From NCBI GenBank assembly GCA_035503515.1, contig DATJTJ010000011.1, positions 62,001-126,000 of the forward strand: DNA of 64,000 nt, read 5' to 3'. The stretch is from DAIDKA01 sp035503515. GTDB lineage: Bacteria > Pseudomonadota > Gammaproteobacteria > Steroidobacterales > Steroidobacteraceae. A program made the translations under genes and the position numbers. The notes beneath the pieces were generated by a model. It was given only the letters and a program-made list of their open reading frames with translations, ran no database searches and had not been told where the DNA came from. Positions within the stretch are counted from its first letter, which is position 1, and the number at the start of each line of letters is the position of its first letter. Below are positions 1 to 7,893 of this stretch, piece by piece.

Positions 1-415
1 GACGCTGCAGGTGCTGCGCGATGTCGTTCGCCAGCTGCGGAGCATCCGGCCCCAGCTGGCCCGCGGGCCATGCGACGCCGAGGCCCGCGACCGGGTCGGG
101 CTTGGGAATGATGTGGAAATGCACGTGGGCGACCATCTGGTGGGCGCCGACGCCATTGTTCTCCAGGACGTTGTATTCCCGAACCCCGGTGACCGCCATC
201 ACGGCACGACACAGGCGCGGCAGGACCCTGCCCAGGGCGGCGGCGGATTCGTCGGAGAGCTGATCCAGGGTGGCGGCGGGTTCCTTGGGAATGACCAGCG
301 TGTGGCCGCGGCTCAAGGGCGCGATGTCCAGGAACGCGAGCACCTGCGGGTCCTCGTAGACCTTGTGACAGGGAATGTCGCCGGCAATGATCTTGCCGAA
401 AATCGTGCCGGCCAT
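1..415 (-). CDS. HIT family (histidine triad) nucleotide hydrolase, C-terminus cut by window edge
   Basis: The first 138 codons are present and the 3' end runs off the left edge. Residues 1-45 form the usual HIT N-terminal strand region (MAGTIFGKIIAGDIPCHKVY start), and the catalytic triad H97-V-H99-F-H101 is intact. HIT hydrolases act in the cytoplasm on nucleoside phosphoramidates or dinucleoside polyphosphates; the exact substrate cannot be read here. The gene begins 4 nt after the stop of the SWIM-finger gene, so the two are probably cotranscribed. It is close to full length for the family (about 110-145 aa). The ATG at 415 gives the canonical HINT-like N-terminus. Confidence 0.9.
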   Translation of the reverse strand, partial: MAGTIFGKIIAGDIPCHKVYEDPQVLAFLDIAPLSRGHTLVIPKEPAATLDQLSDESAAALGRVLPRLCRAVMAVTGVREYNVLENNGVGAHQMVAHVHFHIIPKPDPVAGLGVAWPAGQLGPDAPQLANDIAQHLQR

Positions 416-419
416 CGCC

Positions 420-713
420 TTAGGTAGGCTGGAATTCCGGTTGCGCACCATTGTCCGGCGCCTTCACCTGCGCGGGCGCTGACGCCGCGGGTGCCCGGTT
501 GCGGGCCACGACCCGCGCGCCGGTCAGCCTTTCGATGGAGCGGATCGCGGACGCCTTGGCAACGTGCTTGCACCAGGCGCCCTGGGCCAGGCCGGCGGAG
601 ACGGCATAGTCATCGCAGTTGCACACCCACTGGATGTGCCCGTCCGCGCGCTCGAAGAGCTGCACGGTCCGCTGACCGACCTGATAGGTGCAAAGAGCCT
701 TGAGTACGCCCAT
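420..713 (-). CDS. Small stand-alone SWIM-type zinc finger protein (97 aa)
   Basis: A 97-residue protein containing the pattern C31-x-C33-x14-C48-x-H50 (ends GAWCKHV), which fits the SWIM zinc-finger signature CxCxnCxH. SWIM fingers are usually parts of larger proteins (helicases, transposases, MEK kinases) and mediate DNA or protein contacts; here it is almost the entire protein. The C-terminal third (from about residue 68) is Ala/Pro/Arg rich and probably disordered. The ATG at 713 was chosen because homology-like sequence begins there; a GGAGG lies 16 nt upstream, farther than ideal, so a slightly earlier non-ATG start is possible. The HIT gene follows 4 nt downstream. Function unknown. 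Confidence 0.75.
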   Translation of the reverse strand: MGVLKALCTYQVGQRTVQLFERADGHIQWVCNCDDYAVSAGLAQGAWCKHVAKASAIRSIERLTGARVVARNRAPAASAPAQVKAPDNGAQPEFQPT

Positions 714-816
714 GGGCAGGATGGTAACGCCTCCCGGCTGTGGATGACCTGTGGATTTCCTGTGGGAAGCGGAAATTCGTTCACCTGTCGGACGCTGGAT
801 CGCTGTGCAGCATGCC

Positions 817-3342
817 CTAATGGCTCTCGGAGCCCGTGGCGACGACCACGGGGGCGCTGTCGGCGGCCGCGGCGCGTGAGGACTCCGCGGCCGGCGTTGC
901 GGCCGGCGGTGGCGGCAGGACCTGCGTGCCCAGGGTCGCGGCATTGACGACCACCGGGTCATCCCGCAGACGCACGTACAGTTCCCCGGAATTCGGATGC
1001 GGCACCGGCAGGGTCGTGCCGGGGAAGCCGTCCGGCACCTGCACGGCATTGTGGAACTGCGGGTCCGCCGAAATCGAATCCAGCAGGTACAGCCCGGTCC
1101 CGGAGAGCTTGCAGGCCACTTCCGCCGTGCTCGGGCACTCGAGCGCGGCCAGCCGCGGCAGCCGCACCAGGGTCGCGAGCGGCGCCCACGCCCCCGGTAC
1201 GCCATCGGCCACCACGCGGAAGCGCAGCGGGCCGAAGGCCGACGGACCGAATGCCTTGGCGGGATCGAGCGTCGCCACCGCCACATGGGCATCGGCCAGC
1301 GTCAACGTGCCGGCACCGATGGACAGCTGCGTGGTGAAGGCATTGTCCGCCGTGGCCACCTCGATCTGCTCGGTGCGCGAGAACACCTCGGGCATCATGG
1401 TGCGGATCGAGAACATCAGCACCGAATCCTGCGGCAGCTGATCCGAATCACTGAGCGCGATGTGACTGGCCTCGCCCGACTGCGAGGCCTGGATGTTCTT
1501 GGCCACCAGCACCACGCTCGGCCGGGGCGCATCGATGCGCCCGGCGAGACTGAACGTGCGTCCGTCCTTGAGAGTGACTTTGACCGCGGCCGCATCGCCC
1601 CCCTTGAGCGCGGAGACCGCCTGGACGTCCCGGGCCATCATCGGCAGTTCCTCCGCGGTCGCAGGTCCCGTGAGGCTCCCCGGCGCGAACTGGATACCGT
1701 TGAGGGTCAGCATCGCCACCTCATCGAGGCGGGTGCCCGTGAGCGTCCCCACCTCATCCCCGGCGTGGATCTCGAAGCCGCCCAGATGGGCCGCTTCGGT
1801 GAACGTATTGAGCGCCACCTCCTGGCTGTCCTTCGCACCGAACTGCGACACCAGCAGCGTGACGGTGCCCGGCGCCGCATCCTCCAGCGGCAGTTTGAGC
1901 TCCACCGCATCGGGCTTGACCGGTTTCCAGTCGACCTTCAGTTCCTTGCCCGAACCGTCCTTGAGCATGATGTGGTCGACGCAGCCGACGCTTTCGGCCG
2001 TGAGGTGCACCGTGCCTTCGCGTCCGATGACCAGCGCGCTCTGATCCCCCGGCGGCAGCGCCCAGTGTTCCTGGCGGGTGTTCACCAGGTGAAAGGTGGG
2101 CGCCTGGTACAGGTCGAATCCCCAGAACCCGTGCAGGGTGCCGACCACCGAATCCCCGAGGTTGGCCGTGTTGAGGGCGGAGGTATCGACGACGAAGCCG
2201 CCCTGCCGGGCATCCGCCGCGGCCGGCAGCTCCAGCGTCCGGCCATCGGCGCCGGTGAGCCGCAGCGCCACGTCATGCACGTAATGGGTGGAGAACACCA
2301 GCGGTGCGCCTTCCACCGGCAGCACCAGGCCCGACTTGCGCGCGCAGTAGATTTCCTGCGGATCCACCGCATGCAGCGGCGGCAGCTGCGGCTGCTCGAT
2401 CGCCGGGAGCGCCGTGACCAGCACGGATTTCGGATTGTGGAACGAAGGAGGAGCGTTGAGGGTCAGCTCCATGTGGTCCTCGTGGGCCGTCGGCAACGCC
2501 GGCAGGTACTGGTACTGGGCGGTGTGGAAGGAGCCGAGGATGCGGCCGATGTCGATGATCGAGGCGATGTAGGGACTGTAGTAGCCGTAGCGCAGCTGCG
2601 GCGTGTAGCTCGCCTCCATGGCCAGGTCGCTCGCCGGACCGTTGGTCAGCGCCTCGACGATCGAGGTGCTGTGACCATCGTTCAGCACCAGCGAATCCTG
2701 GTTCTCGAGCAGGCACGGCGCCTGCAGTTCCGGAATCTTCTGCAGGCACTTGTCGTCGACCTTGATGGCAAGGCTGCGGGCCAGCAGCGGCGCCGCCGCG
2801 CGCAGCTTCGACGGGTCCGCCTCGTCGAGCGCACGCACCGCCTGCAGGTAACTCTCCAGGCGCGAGCGATCGAGGCTCGCCTGGTTCAGATCCTGCGAGG
2901 CGCGCACGAAGGCACCCGGACGCCCGCGCACCGCATCGCGCAGCGTACTGAAGTCCCCGCTGGTGCTCGGCGCCAGGAACACCAGCACCTGCTGGGCTTC
3001 CTCCGGCACCGTGACATCGATGCCCTTGGCGCACTTGCGGGACCAGGTCTCGCAGCGATAGAACCAGTCCTCCGGCGGCGGATTGGTGGCACCGCGCAGG
3101 AACGCCACGACCAGCACGTAATGGGCGGCCTGGGTCGTCGGCAGATCGGCCTTGATGGCGACGTGATCGCCGGCCATGAGGTTGGGCACATCGGCCACCG
3201 GCAGAGTGCGCGAGCCTCGCGTGACGTCCACCTGAAGCTCAGGTCCGGTCAGATCGAAGGGCGCGTTGTCGGCCGCCTGCAGCGCGGGAACCCCGCCCAG
3301 CAACAGTGCCGCCAGCGTGGCAGTGATAAAACCATTCTTCAT
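817..3342 (-). CDS. Large exported protein of unknown function (841 aa)
   Basis: Residues 1-23 form a signal peptide (MKNGFITATLAALLLGG, then A-rich cleavage site before ADNAP), so the product is exported to the periplasm or beyond. I recognise no enzyme motif. The body is rich in beta-type segments and short Gly/Asp turns, with about nine scattered cysteines, and an alpha-helical part around residues 150-210. The last 40 residues are Ala/Pro/Ser rich, including PPPP, like a flexible tail. No lipobox and no transmembrane helix besides the signal peptide. It stands alone between the SWIM gene and a LysR regulator. A carbohydrate- or cell-surface-binding beta-sandwich protein is a guess only. 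Confidence 0.85.
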   Translation of the reverse strand: MKNGFITATLAALLLGGVPALQAADNAPFDLTGPELQVDVTRGSRTLPVADVPNLMAGDHVAIKADLPTTQAAHYVLVVAFLRGATNPPPEDWFYRCETWSRKCAKGIDVTVPEEAQQVLVFLAPSTSGDFSTLRDAVRGRPGAFVRASQDLNQASLDRSRLESYLQAVRALDEADPSKLRAAAPLLARSLAIKVDDKCLQKIPELQAPCLLENQDSLVLNDGHSTSIVEALTNGPASDLAMEASYTPQLRYGYYSPYIASIIDIGRILGSFHTAQYQYLPALPTAHEDHMELTLNAPPSFHNPKSVLVTALPAIEQPQLPPLHAVDPQEIYCARKSGLVLPVEGAPLVFSTHYVHDVALRLTGADGRTLELPAAADARQGGFVVDTSALNTANLGDSVVGTLHGFWGFDLYQAPTFHLVNTRQEHWALPPGDQSALVIGREGTVHLTAESVGCVDHIMLKDGSGKELKVDWKPVKPDAVELKLPLEDAAPGTVTLLVSQFGAKDSQEVALNTFTEAAHLGGFEIHAGDEVGTLTGTRLDEVAMLTLNGIQFAPGSLTGPATAEELPMMARDVQAVSALKGGDAAAVKVTLKDGRTFSLAGRIDAPRPSVVLVAKNIQASQSGEASHIALSDSDQLPQDSVLMFSIRTMMPEVFSRTEQIEVATADNAFTTQLSIGAGTLTLADAHVAVATLDPAKAFGPSAFGPLRFRVVADGVPGAWAPLATLVRLPRLAALECPSTAEVACKLSGTGLYLLDSISADPQFHNAVQVPDGFPGTTLPVPHPNSGELYVRLRDDPVVVNAATLGTQVLPPPPAATPAAESSRAAAADSAPVVVATGSESH

Positions 3343-3416
3343 CTGGACATTCTACGGACAAAACGGCTTAGAGCCACCGCACTGCCGCAAGGTTCCCCGC
3401 AAAGCTTACGTAAACT

Positions 3417-4289
3417 TCAGGGTTTTCCCAGAATGTGAAGCCACGCACGCGCGGCGTGCGACAGGTAGCCCTCGCGCCGCCACATCATGGCGAGCTGCCA
3501 CCGCGTTTCCGGCTCGCGCAGCTGCGCCAGGTGAATGCTGTCCCGGGCCTGCTGCCGGGCGATCATGCGCGGCAAGAAGGCGACTCCGAGTCCCGCGCTC
3601 ACCAATTCGACGATGAAGTCGATCTGGCTGCTGCGCGCGATGACCTTGGGTTCGAAACCCTGCCTGCGGCACAGCTCCAGGATCATGCGGTTGATGGCGA
3701 AGCCCTCCTCGAACAGTACGAAGGGCAGCTCCTTGAGCGCCGTGAGCTCGGTGGTGCGCCGCAGGGGCCGCGCCTGCGCGCGCGGGATCAGCACCGTCAT
3801 CGGCTCGCTGCGTACCGCCTGCCAGTGAAAGTCCCGCGCCGCCGGCAACAGCGATGCGGCGAGCTCGATCTCCCCGGCGCGCAGCAGTTCCTCCAGGCGG
3901 TGCGAGCCATGCTCGACCAGCCGGATCTCAACCCCCGGATAGCGCTGCCGGTAGGTCGCGAACAGCGGCGCGAACAACGTGCTGCTGCCCACCGGCGGCA
4001 GCCCCAGGCGCAGCGTCCCGGACTTCAGGCCGCGCAGATCGTCGAGTTCGGCGGTGAGATCGTCACGCTCGGCGAGCATGCGCAGCGCGCGACGGTACAC
4101 GACCTCGCCCACAGCGGTGAGCGTGCTGCGATGGCCGATGCGGTCCAGCAGCGGCGCCCCGATCTCATCCTCCAGATGGCGCACGGCCTTGCTCACCGTC
4201 GACTGGGTGGCGAAGACCACCTTGGCCGCCTGGGAAAAGCCGCCCTGGCGGACCACTTCGACGAAGGCGCGCAGCGTCCTGAGTTCCAT
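3417..4289 (-). CDS. LysR-family regulator, probable regulator of the adjacent lrgAB/cidAB pair
   Basis: Standard 290-aa LysR protein: winged helix-turn-helix at residues 1-60 (MELRTLRAFVEVVRQGGFSQ, then ATQSTVSKAVRHLEDEIG) followed by a substrate-binding domain from about residue 90. It is transcribed divergently from lrgA with 88 nt between start codons. A LysR gene divergent from cidAB/lrgAB is the arrangement of CidR, which responds to acetate or pyruvate overflow in Gram-positives, and similar pairs occur in proteobacteria. The regulatory assignment comes from this layout and from the inverted repeat in the shared intergenic region. Confidence 0.9.
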   Translation of the reverse strand: MELRTLRAFVEVVRQGGFSQAAKVVFATQSTVSKAVRHLEDEIGAPLLDRIGHRSTLTAVGEVVYRRALRMLAERDDLTAELDDLRGLKSGTLRLGLPPVGSSTLFAPLFATYRQRYPGVEIRLVEHGSHRLEELLRAGEIELAASLLPAARDFHWQAVRSEPMTVLIPRAQARPLRRTTELTALKELPFVLFEEGFAINRMILELCRRQGFEPKVIARSSQIDFIVELVSAGLGVAFLPRMIARQQARDSIHLAQLREPETRWQLAMMWRREGYLSHAARAWLHILGKP

Positions 4290-4297
4290 GGGTATTC

Positions 4298-4342
4298 CTG
4301 AATCGAATGGTTTGCAGTCTTATAATTCATTTTATGCATGAA
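4298..4342 (+). promoter_or_regulatory. lrgA promoter with overlapping LysR-type operator
   Basis: A perfect TATAAT (-10) lies at 4321-4326, with a weak -35 (CTGAAT, 4298-4303) 17 nt upstream. Overlapping the predicted transcription start is an inverted repeat TTCAT-N7-ATGAA (4326-4342), which also satisfies the LysR T-N11-A pattern. The repeat sits between the divergent LysR and lrgA genes, so it is a plausible binding site for that regulator. A poor -35 next to a good -10 is what an activator-dependent promoter would show. Confidence 0.45.
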
Positions 4343-4377
4343 GGAGCGCCCACTACACTGGCGTTCGAGGAATTGTG

Positions 4378-4794
4378 ATGAACGCCCTGAAAGAACGTGC
4401 CCTCGCAGCGCTCGCCGGCAGCCGCACAGGCCAGATCGGGCTCATTTCGGGCCTCTGGGGCCTGGGCTGCGGCGTCGCGCATTGGGCGGGCAGCACTTTT
4501 CCCGGCGGCCTGATCGGCATGCTCGCGCTGCTGGCCCTGATGGCCTCGGGCGCGCTCGACCCGAAATTCGTGGCACGCGGCGCCGGCTGGCTGCTGGCCG
4601 AAATGCTGCTGTTCTTCGTGCCGGCGGTCGTGGCGCTGCTCGCCCACCCCGAATTCCTGGGCCTGACGGGCCTGAAGGTGCTGGTGGTGATCGTCGGCAG
4701 CACCCTCATGGTGATGTTCAGCACCGCCCTCACGGTCGAATGGGGCATGCGCCTGCGGTCACGCCATGCACAGCCTGCGGCCATTCTGGAATAG
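4378..4794 (+). CDS. LrgA/CidA family holin-like membrane protein
   Basis: 138 residues with four hydrophobic segments in the LrgA/CidA layout (roughly residues 17-37, 41-58, 67-87 and 95-118). CidA/LrgA proteins are small inner-membrane proteins that resemble phage holins and, with LrgB/CidB, affect murein hydrolase activity, autolysis and, in several bacteria, pyruvate transport. The start at 4378 (ATG) has AGG 7 nt upstream; an in-frame GTG directly before it (4375) is possible. The 3' end overlaps lrgB by 29 nt, so translation is likely coupled. Confidence 0.85.
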   Translation: MNALKERALAALAGSRTGQIGLISGLWGLGCGVAHWAGSTFPGGLIGMLALLALMASGALDPKFVARGAGWLLAEMLLFFVPAVVALLAHPEFLGLTGLKVLVVIVGSTLMVMFSTALTVEWGMRLRSRHAQPAAILE

Positions 4795-5485
4795 CCCCCT
4801 GGTGACGGCCCTGCTCTGGTCGCTCGCGACTCTTGCCGGGTATCTGCTCGCGCGGCGCATCTACCGGCGCTGGCCGAGGTGGTGGTTGTCGCCGCTGGTG
4901 GTAGCGCCCGGCCTGCTCATTGCCGCGGCCCTGAGCCTGCACACCAGCTATGCCCAGTACATCCGGGGCACGGGCTGGCTGATCCTGGTACTGGGACCCG
5001 CGACGGTGGCTTTCGCCGTTCCGATCTACGAACGCCGCGCGCTCATCCGCCGTTACTGGCCGGTGCTCGGCATCGGCGTCGTGGTGGGCAGCACCGTGGC
5101 GATGGTCAGCAGCTGGCTGCTGGCGGATCTGCTGCGGCTGGATCCGGCGGTTCGGCTGAGCCTGCTGCCGCGCTCCATGAGCACCCCCTTCGCCATGACC
5201 GTATCGCGCGACCCGGGCGGATCACCGGAAATGACCGCGGTGTTCGTGGTGCTGACCGGCGTGCTGGGCGCGGCGCTCGGGGATGCGCTGCTGGCGCGGC
5301 TGTCCCTGCGCAGTGGCCTCGCCCGCGGCGCGCTGCTCGGCATGGGCGCCCATGGCGTCGGCACCGCCCGCGCCCTCGAGATCGGTCAGGAGGAAGGGGC
5401 CATCGCCGGGCTGGTGATGATCTTCACCGGCATCGTGAATGTCATGGCGGCGCCGCTGATCGCCGGACTTCTGCGCCAGCTTTAG
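4766..5485 (+). CDS. LrgB/CidB family membrane protein
   Basis: 239 residues with about seven to eight hydrophobic segments and the LrgB family core: a conserved stretch near residue 130 (PRSMSTPFAMTVSRDPGG) and the glycine-rich GMGAHGVGTARALE near residue 193. LrgB acts in the inner membrane with LrgA; the pair controls cell-wall hydrolase export or overflow-metabolite transport depending on species. The ATG at 4766 lies inside lrgA. The gene stops at 5485, directly abutting the stop of the convergent DUF4279-like gene. Confidence 0.88.
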   Translation: MHSLRPFWNSPLVTALLWSLATLAGYLLARRIYRRWPRWWLSPLVVAPGLLIAAALSLHTSYAQYIRGTGWLILVLGPATVAFAVPIYERRALIRRYWPVLGIGVVVGSTVAMVSSWLLADLLRLDPAVRLSLLPRSMSTPFAMTVSRDPGGSPEMTAVFVVLTGVLGAALGDALLARLSLRSGLARGALLGMGAHGVGTARALEIGQEEGAIAGLVMIFTGIVNVMAAPLIAGLLRQL

Positions 5486-6064
5486 TCAGTTCAGGTCCGG
5501 GTTCGAATCACGGCTGTTGGCCGGTTCGATGTTCACCGTCAGTCCCAGATCGTGCATCTGGCGTCCCATTTCCGGCGTGATCCGCAGTCCGATCAGCGCT
5601 TCGGGCTGAATCGCCGCGAGCAGTGTCAGCGAGCCACCCTGTTCGCGCAGCCGCTTCATGAAACCCCGATGGCGCACCGACAGGCAGTGACAAATCAGCA
5701 CGATGCCCCAGCCGAGGCTGCCGGGGGTGGTCTCGGCCTCATCCAGGCCGAAGCGGGTGCGCAGCACCTTGGCCTCCTGCGGCAGCAGCGAACTCATGAT
5801 TTCCCGGGCCGGCATCCTGCGTGCCAGCATGGCCGGCGCCGACCAGCCCATCGGGTCGACCACCGCGACCCAGTACGTTTCACCGTGCACCGCCGTCGCC
5901 GCCAGACCGCTGCGCGACTCGCGCGGCTCCCCGGCGCGGAACGATTCCACTGCCTCCAGACTCAGCTCCCGCGAAATCTCTTCCGGATCCACCGACGGGT
6001 GTCGCACGTGCAGCGACAACTGAAACGGCGCGGCCTGCGCGATCGCGCGCTTCTTCACCTGCAT
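5486..6064 (-). CDS. DUF4279-like cytoplasmic protein of unknown function
   Basis: 192 residues from ATG 6064, which has an excellent ribosome site (GGAGAGG, 5 nt spacing); reading further upstream gives non-protein-like sequence. The N-terminal half has the DUF4279-type pattern 'hpsvdPeeIs-reLsle...raGepr' at residues 20-50, in a family of immunity-like or polymorphic-toxin-associated proteins, though nothing toxin-like is adjacent here. No signal peptide or membrane helix. The tail (after about residue 175) is polar. Family placement is by pattern recognition and moderate; function unknown. Confidence 0.6.
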   Translation of the reverse strand: MQVKKRAIAQAAPFQLSLHVRHPSVDPEEISRELSLEAVESFRAGEPRESRSGLAATAVHGETYWVAVVDPMGWSAPAMLARRMPAREIMSSLLPQEAKVLRTRFGLDEAETTPGSLGWGIVLICHCLSVRHRGFMKRLREQGGSLTLLAAIQPEALIGLRITPEMGRQMHDLGLTVNIEPANSRDSNPDLN

Positions 6065-6238
6065 CGAAACCTCTCCACGTCCATGTTGCCCCACACCGCA
6101 GCCGGCATCTGACTGCGAAACCCGGCTTTGCGTCAAATCCAGTGCTGGCCACGTACAAGCTGAGGCTGGATGCCAGCCGGCCACACATGCATTAAACTCG
6201 CGCCGCGCCGAACCGCGGCGACGGTGGGGGGAGGGATC

Positions 6239-6616
6239 GTGCGGTCCGAGACAATAGCGATGCTGCTGGTGGGGCTTGCGGCCATGAACCCGGCCGGCGC
6301 CCATCATTCCTTCGCAGTGTTCTTCAACACTGATTCGCAACTCGTCAAGATCACAGGCGTCGTGCGCGACTTCCAGTTCCGCAATCCGCACGGCGTCATC
6401 ACCCTGGATGTGCCCAAGGGCAAGGAGCAGATCGTGTGGCGTGCCGAAACCAATTCACCTTCCGTGCTGCGCCGCCGCGGCTGGACCCCCGAAAGCCTGC
6501 ATGTCGGCGACCAGGTCACGCTGGAGGGCTGGCCCGCCCGCGACGGCACCCGATACATCCGGCTGCGCTCCGCGCATCGCCCCGATGGCAGCCCCGTCGG
6601 CCAGCCGGTGGGTTGA
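6239..6616 (+). CDS. Exported DUF6152 family protein
   Basis: 125 residues starting at GTG 6239, preceded by a strong GGGGAGGG; the longer in-frame ATG at 6170 lies in a hairpin without a ribosome site. A signal peptide (about residues 1-20, ending NPAGA before HHSF) leads to a small beta domain. HHSFAVFF at the mature N-terminus and the later NPHG and WRAE motifs match DUF6152 proteins, which are often present in several copies in Steroidobacter-like and other soil Gammaproteobacteria. An OB-fold-like binding role in the periplasm is a guess. Only 2 nt separate it from the lipoprotein gene, so they form an operon. Confidence 0.8.
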   Translation: MRSETIAMLLVGLAAMNPAGAHHSFAVFFNTDSQLVKITGVVRDFQFRNPHGVITLDVPKGKEQIVWRAETNSPSVLRRRGWTPESLHVGDQVTLEGWPARDGTRYIRLRSAHRPDGSPVGQPVG

Positions 6617-6618
6617 TC

Positions 6619-7416
6619 ATGCGCACGACAGCATTTGTGAAACTGGGCGCCGTGGTCTCCTGCGTGCTCCTGATCGGCGGGTGTTCCCCCCAAAGTGCCG
6701 TGAAGCCGGTGGCTGCCGCCTCGCAGCCCGCGCCGGCGGCCGTGCATCCGGACCTGTCCGGTTTCTGGAACCTGGATATGAAGGTACCGCGGGATCCGTC
6801 GCTGATGGCGCTGGTGCCACCGAACACCGTATTCATGGACGACACGGGACCCGTGGAATTTCCGGCGGGCAACTACGGTGGCCTGATTCCCACGGCGGCC
6901 GCCCAGGCGCAGATCCGGAAGTGGAGTCCCAAGGAGCAGCTGACGCCGGAGAATGCCTGCAAGCCCCCGTCGATCGTCTATGCACTGCAGGGCCCCTTCC
7001 CCATCGAGATCTTCCAGAGCGACGTCTTCATCGTCATGAAGCTCGAGTACTACGACCTGGTGCGCATCATCTTCCTCGATGGCCGCAAGCCCGAAGCGGA
7101 CTATCCGCATTCCCCGACCGGCTTCTCGAGCGGTCACTGGGAAGGCTCGACCCTGGTGGTGGAGACGACGCACCTGGAAGCGGCAACGGTCACGAACAAC
7201 GGCCTGAACCATTCGGACAACATCAAGGTGACCGAGCGCTTCCGGTTGAGCCCGGATCACCAGGTGCTGATGGCGACCCAGGAATACGAGGATCCGGCCA
7301 TGTTCGAGAACCGTGGCGTGCGCTTCATCGCCTGGCGCCGCCAACCCGGCCAGCACGTCTATCCTTACGAGTGCGATCCCGGGTTCGCCGGCAACTACAA
7401 GGAATCGAAGAAGTAA
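6619..7416 (+). CDS. Predicted lipoprotein, partner of the DUF6152 protein
   Basis: 265 residues. Residues 1-22 are a lipoprotein signal peptide with lipobox L-I-G-G-C22, so the mature protein would be lipid-anchored on the periplasmic side. After an Ala/Pro-rich linker comes DLSGFWNLDM, a motif seen in a family of exported proteins typically paired with DUF6152 genes, and then a compact beta domain (GHWEGSTLVVETTHLE near residue 175, TERFRLSPD near 205). No catalytic signature is recognised. ATG 6619 follows the DUF6152 stop by 2 nt. Function unknown; the pairing suggests a joint surface or periplasmic role. Confidence 0.75.
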   Translation: MRTTAFVKLGAVVSCVLLIGGCSPQSAVKPVAAASQPAPAAVHPDLSGFWNLDMKVPRDPSLMALVPPNTVFMDDTGPVEFPAGNYGGLIPTAAAQAQIRKWSPKEQLTPENACKPPSIVYALQGPFPIEIFQSDVFIVMKLEYYDLVRIIFLDGRKPEADYPHSPTGFSSGHWEGSTLVVETTHLEAATVTNNGLNHSDNIKVTERFRLSPDHQVLMATQEYEDPAMFENRGVRFIAWRRQPGQHVYPYECDPGFAGNYKESKK

Positions 7417-7420
7417 GCGG

Positions 7421-7876
7421 CTAACGCAACAGCAGCAGCTGCGGTACCGCATCCTCCCCGGACCAGATGAGCGCGTTCTGCTCGAAGAGGCGGCCGAGCT
7501 CTCCGGCCGCCTGCCGGGCGAGGCCGGGGACCAGGAAGCTCGGCTCGCCGGGCCAGCCCCCGGCCGGGTGCACCCCGATGCCCGGTATGGCCGCGAGGCC
7601 CCGCCGCGAAATCTCGGCAGCCAGCGCCCGCTGCCGCCGGGCATTGATGTCCTCGGCAACGATCCGTCCGGAAGGATTGCAGGCCGTCACGAAGGCACTG
7701 CAGGTGCTGCCGTGAGCCCGGTGCAGGGCCTCGAGTCCGGCGCATCGGGCACCGACGCGCAGCACCGCCGGCATGCTGCCGAGCACCCGGTATTCGGTCT
7801 CCCGGTACGCCTGCACGGTCGCGGCGTCTATCGCGGAATGCGTGAGCACGATGGCTGCGACGGTAGCACGCGGCAA
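7421..7876 (-). CDS. DUF3293 domain protein
   Basis: 151 residues. The core ETEYRVLG (residues 26-33), AFVTACNPSGR (about 61-71) and NARRQRALAAE (about 77-87) is the DUF3293 signature; members are small cytoplasmic proteins of unknown function. The proposed start is TTG 7876, which lies only 17 nt from the AAA ATPase start on the other strand; GTG 7849 is an alternative, so the first nine residues are uncertain. The gene ends 4 nt from the stop of the convergent lipoprotein gene. Confidence 0.75.
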   Translation of the reverse strand: MPRATVAAIVLTHSAIDAATVQAYRETEYRVLGSMPAVLRVGARCAGLEALHRAHGSTCSAFVTACNPSGRIVAEDINARRQRALAAEISRRGLAAIPGIGVHPAGGWPGEPSFLVPGLARQAAGELGRLFEQNALIWSGEDAVPQLLLLR

Positions 7877-7893
7877 ATGGTATAAGCCGGCAA

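Noticed and set aside
997..3438. An 813-codon plus-strand frame opposite the large secreted protein
   Set aside because: Arg/Gly/His-rich composition without domains, no ribosome site, and a minus-strand gene with a clear signal peptide fits better.
6164..6178. Perfect hairpin GGCTGG-ATG-CCAGCC upstream of the DUF6152 gene
   Set aside because: Short, no T-run and no repeat elsewhere; it only argues against using the ATG at 6170.
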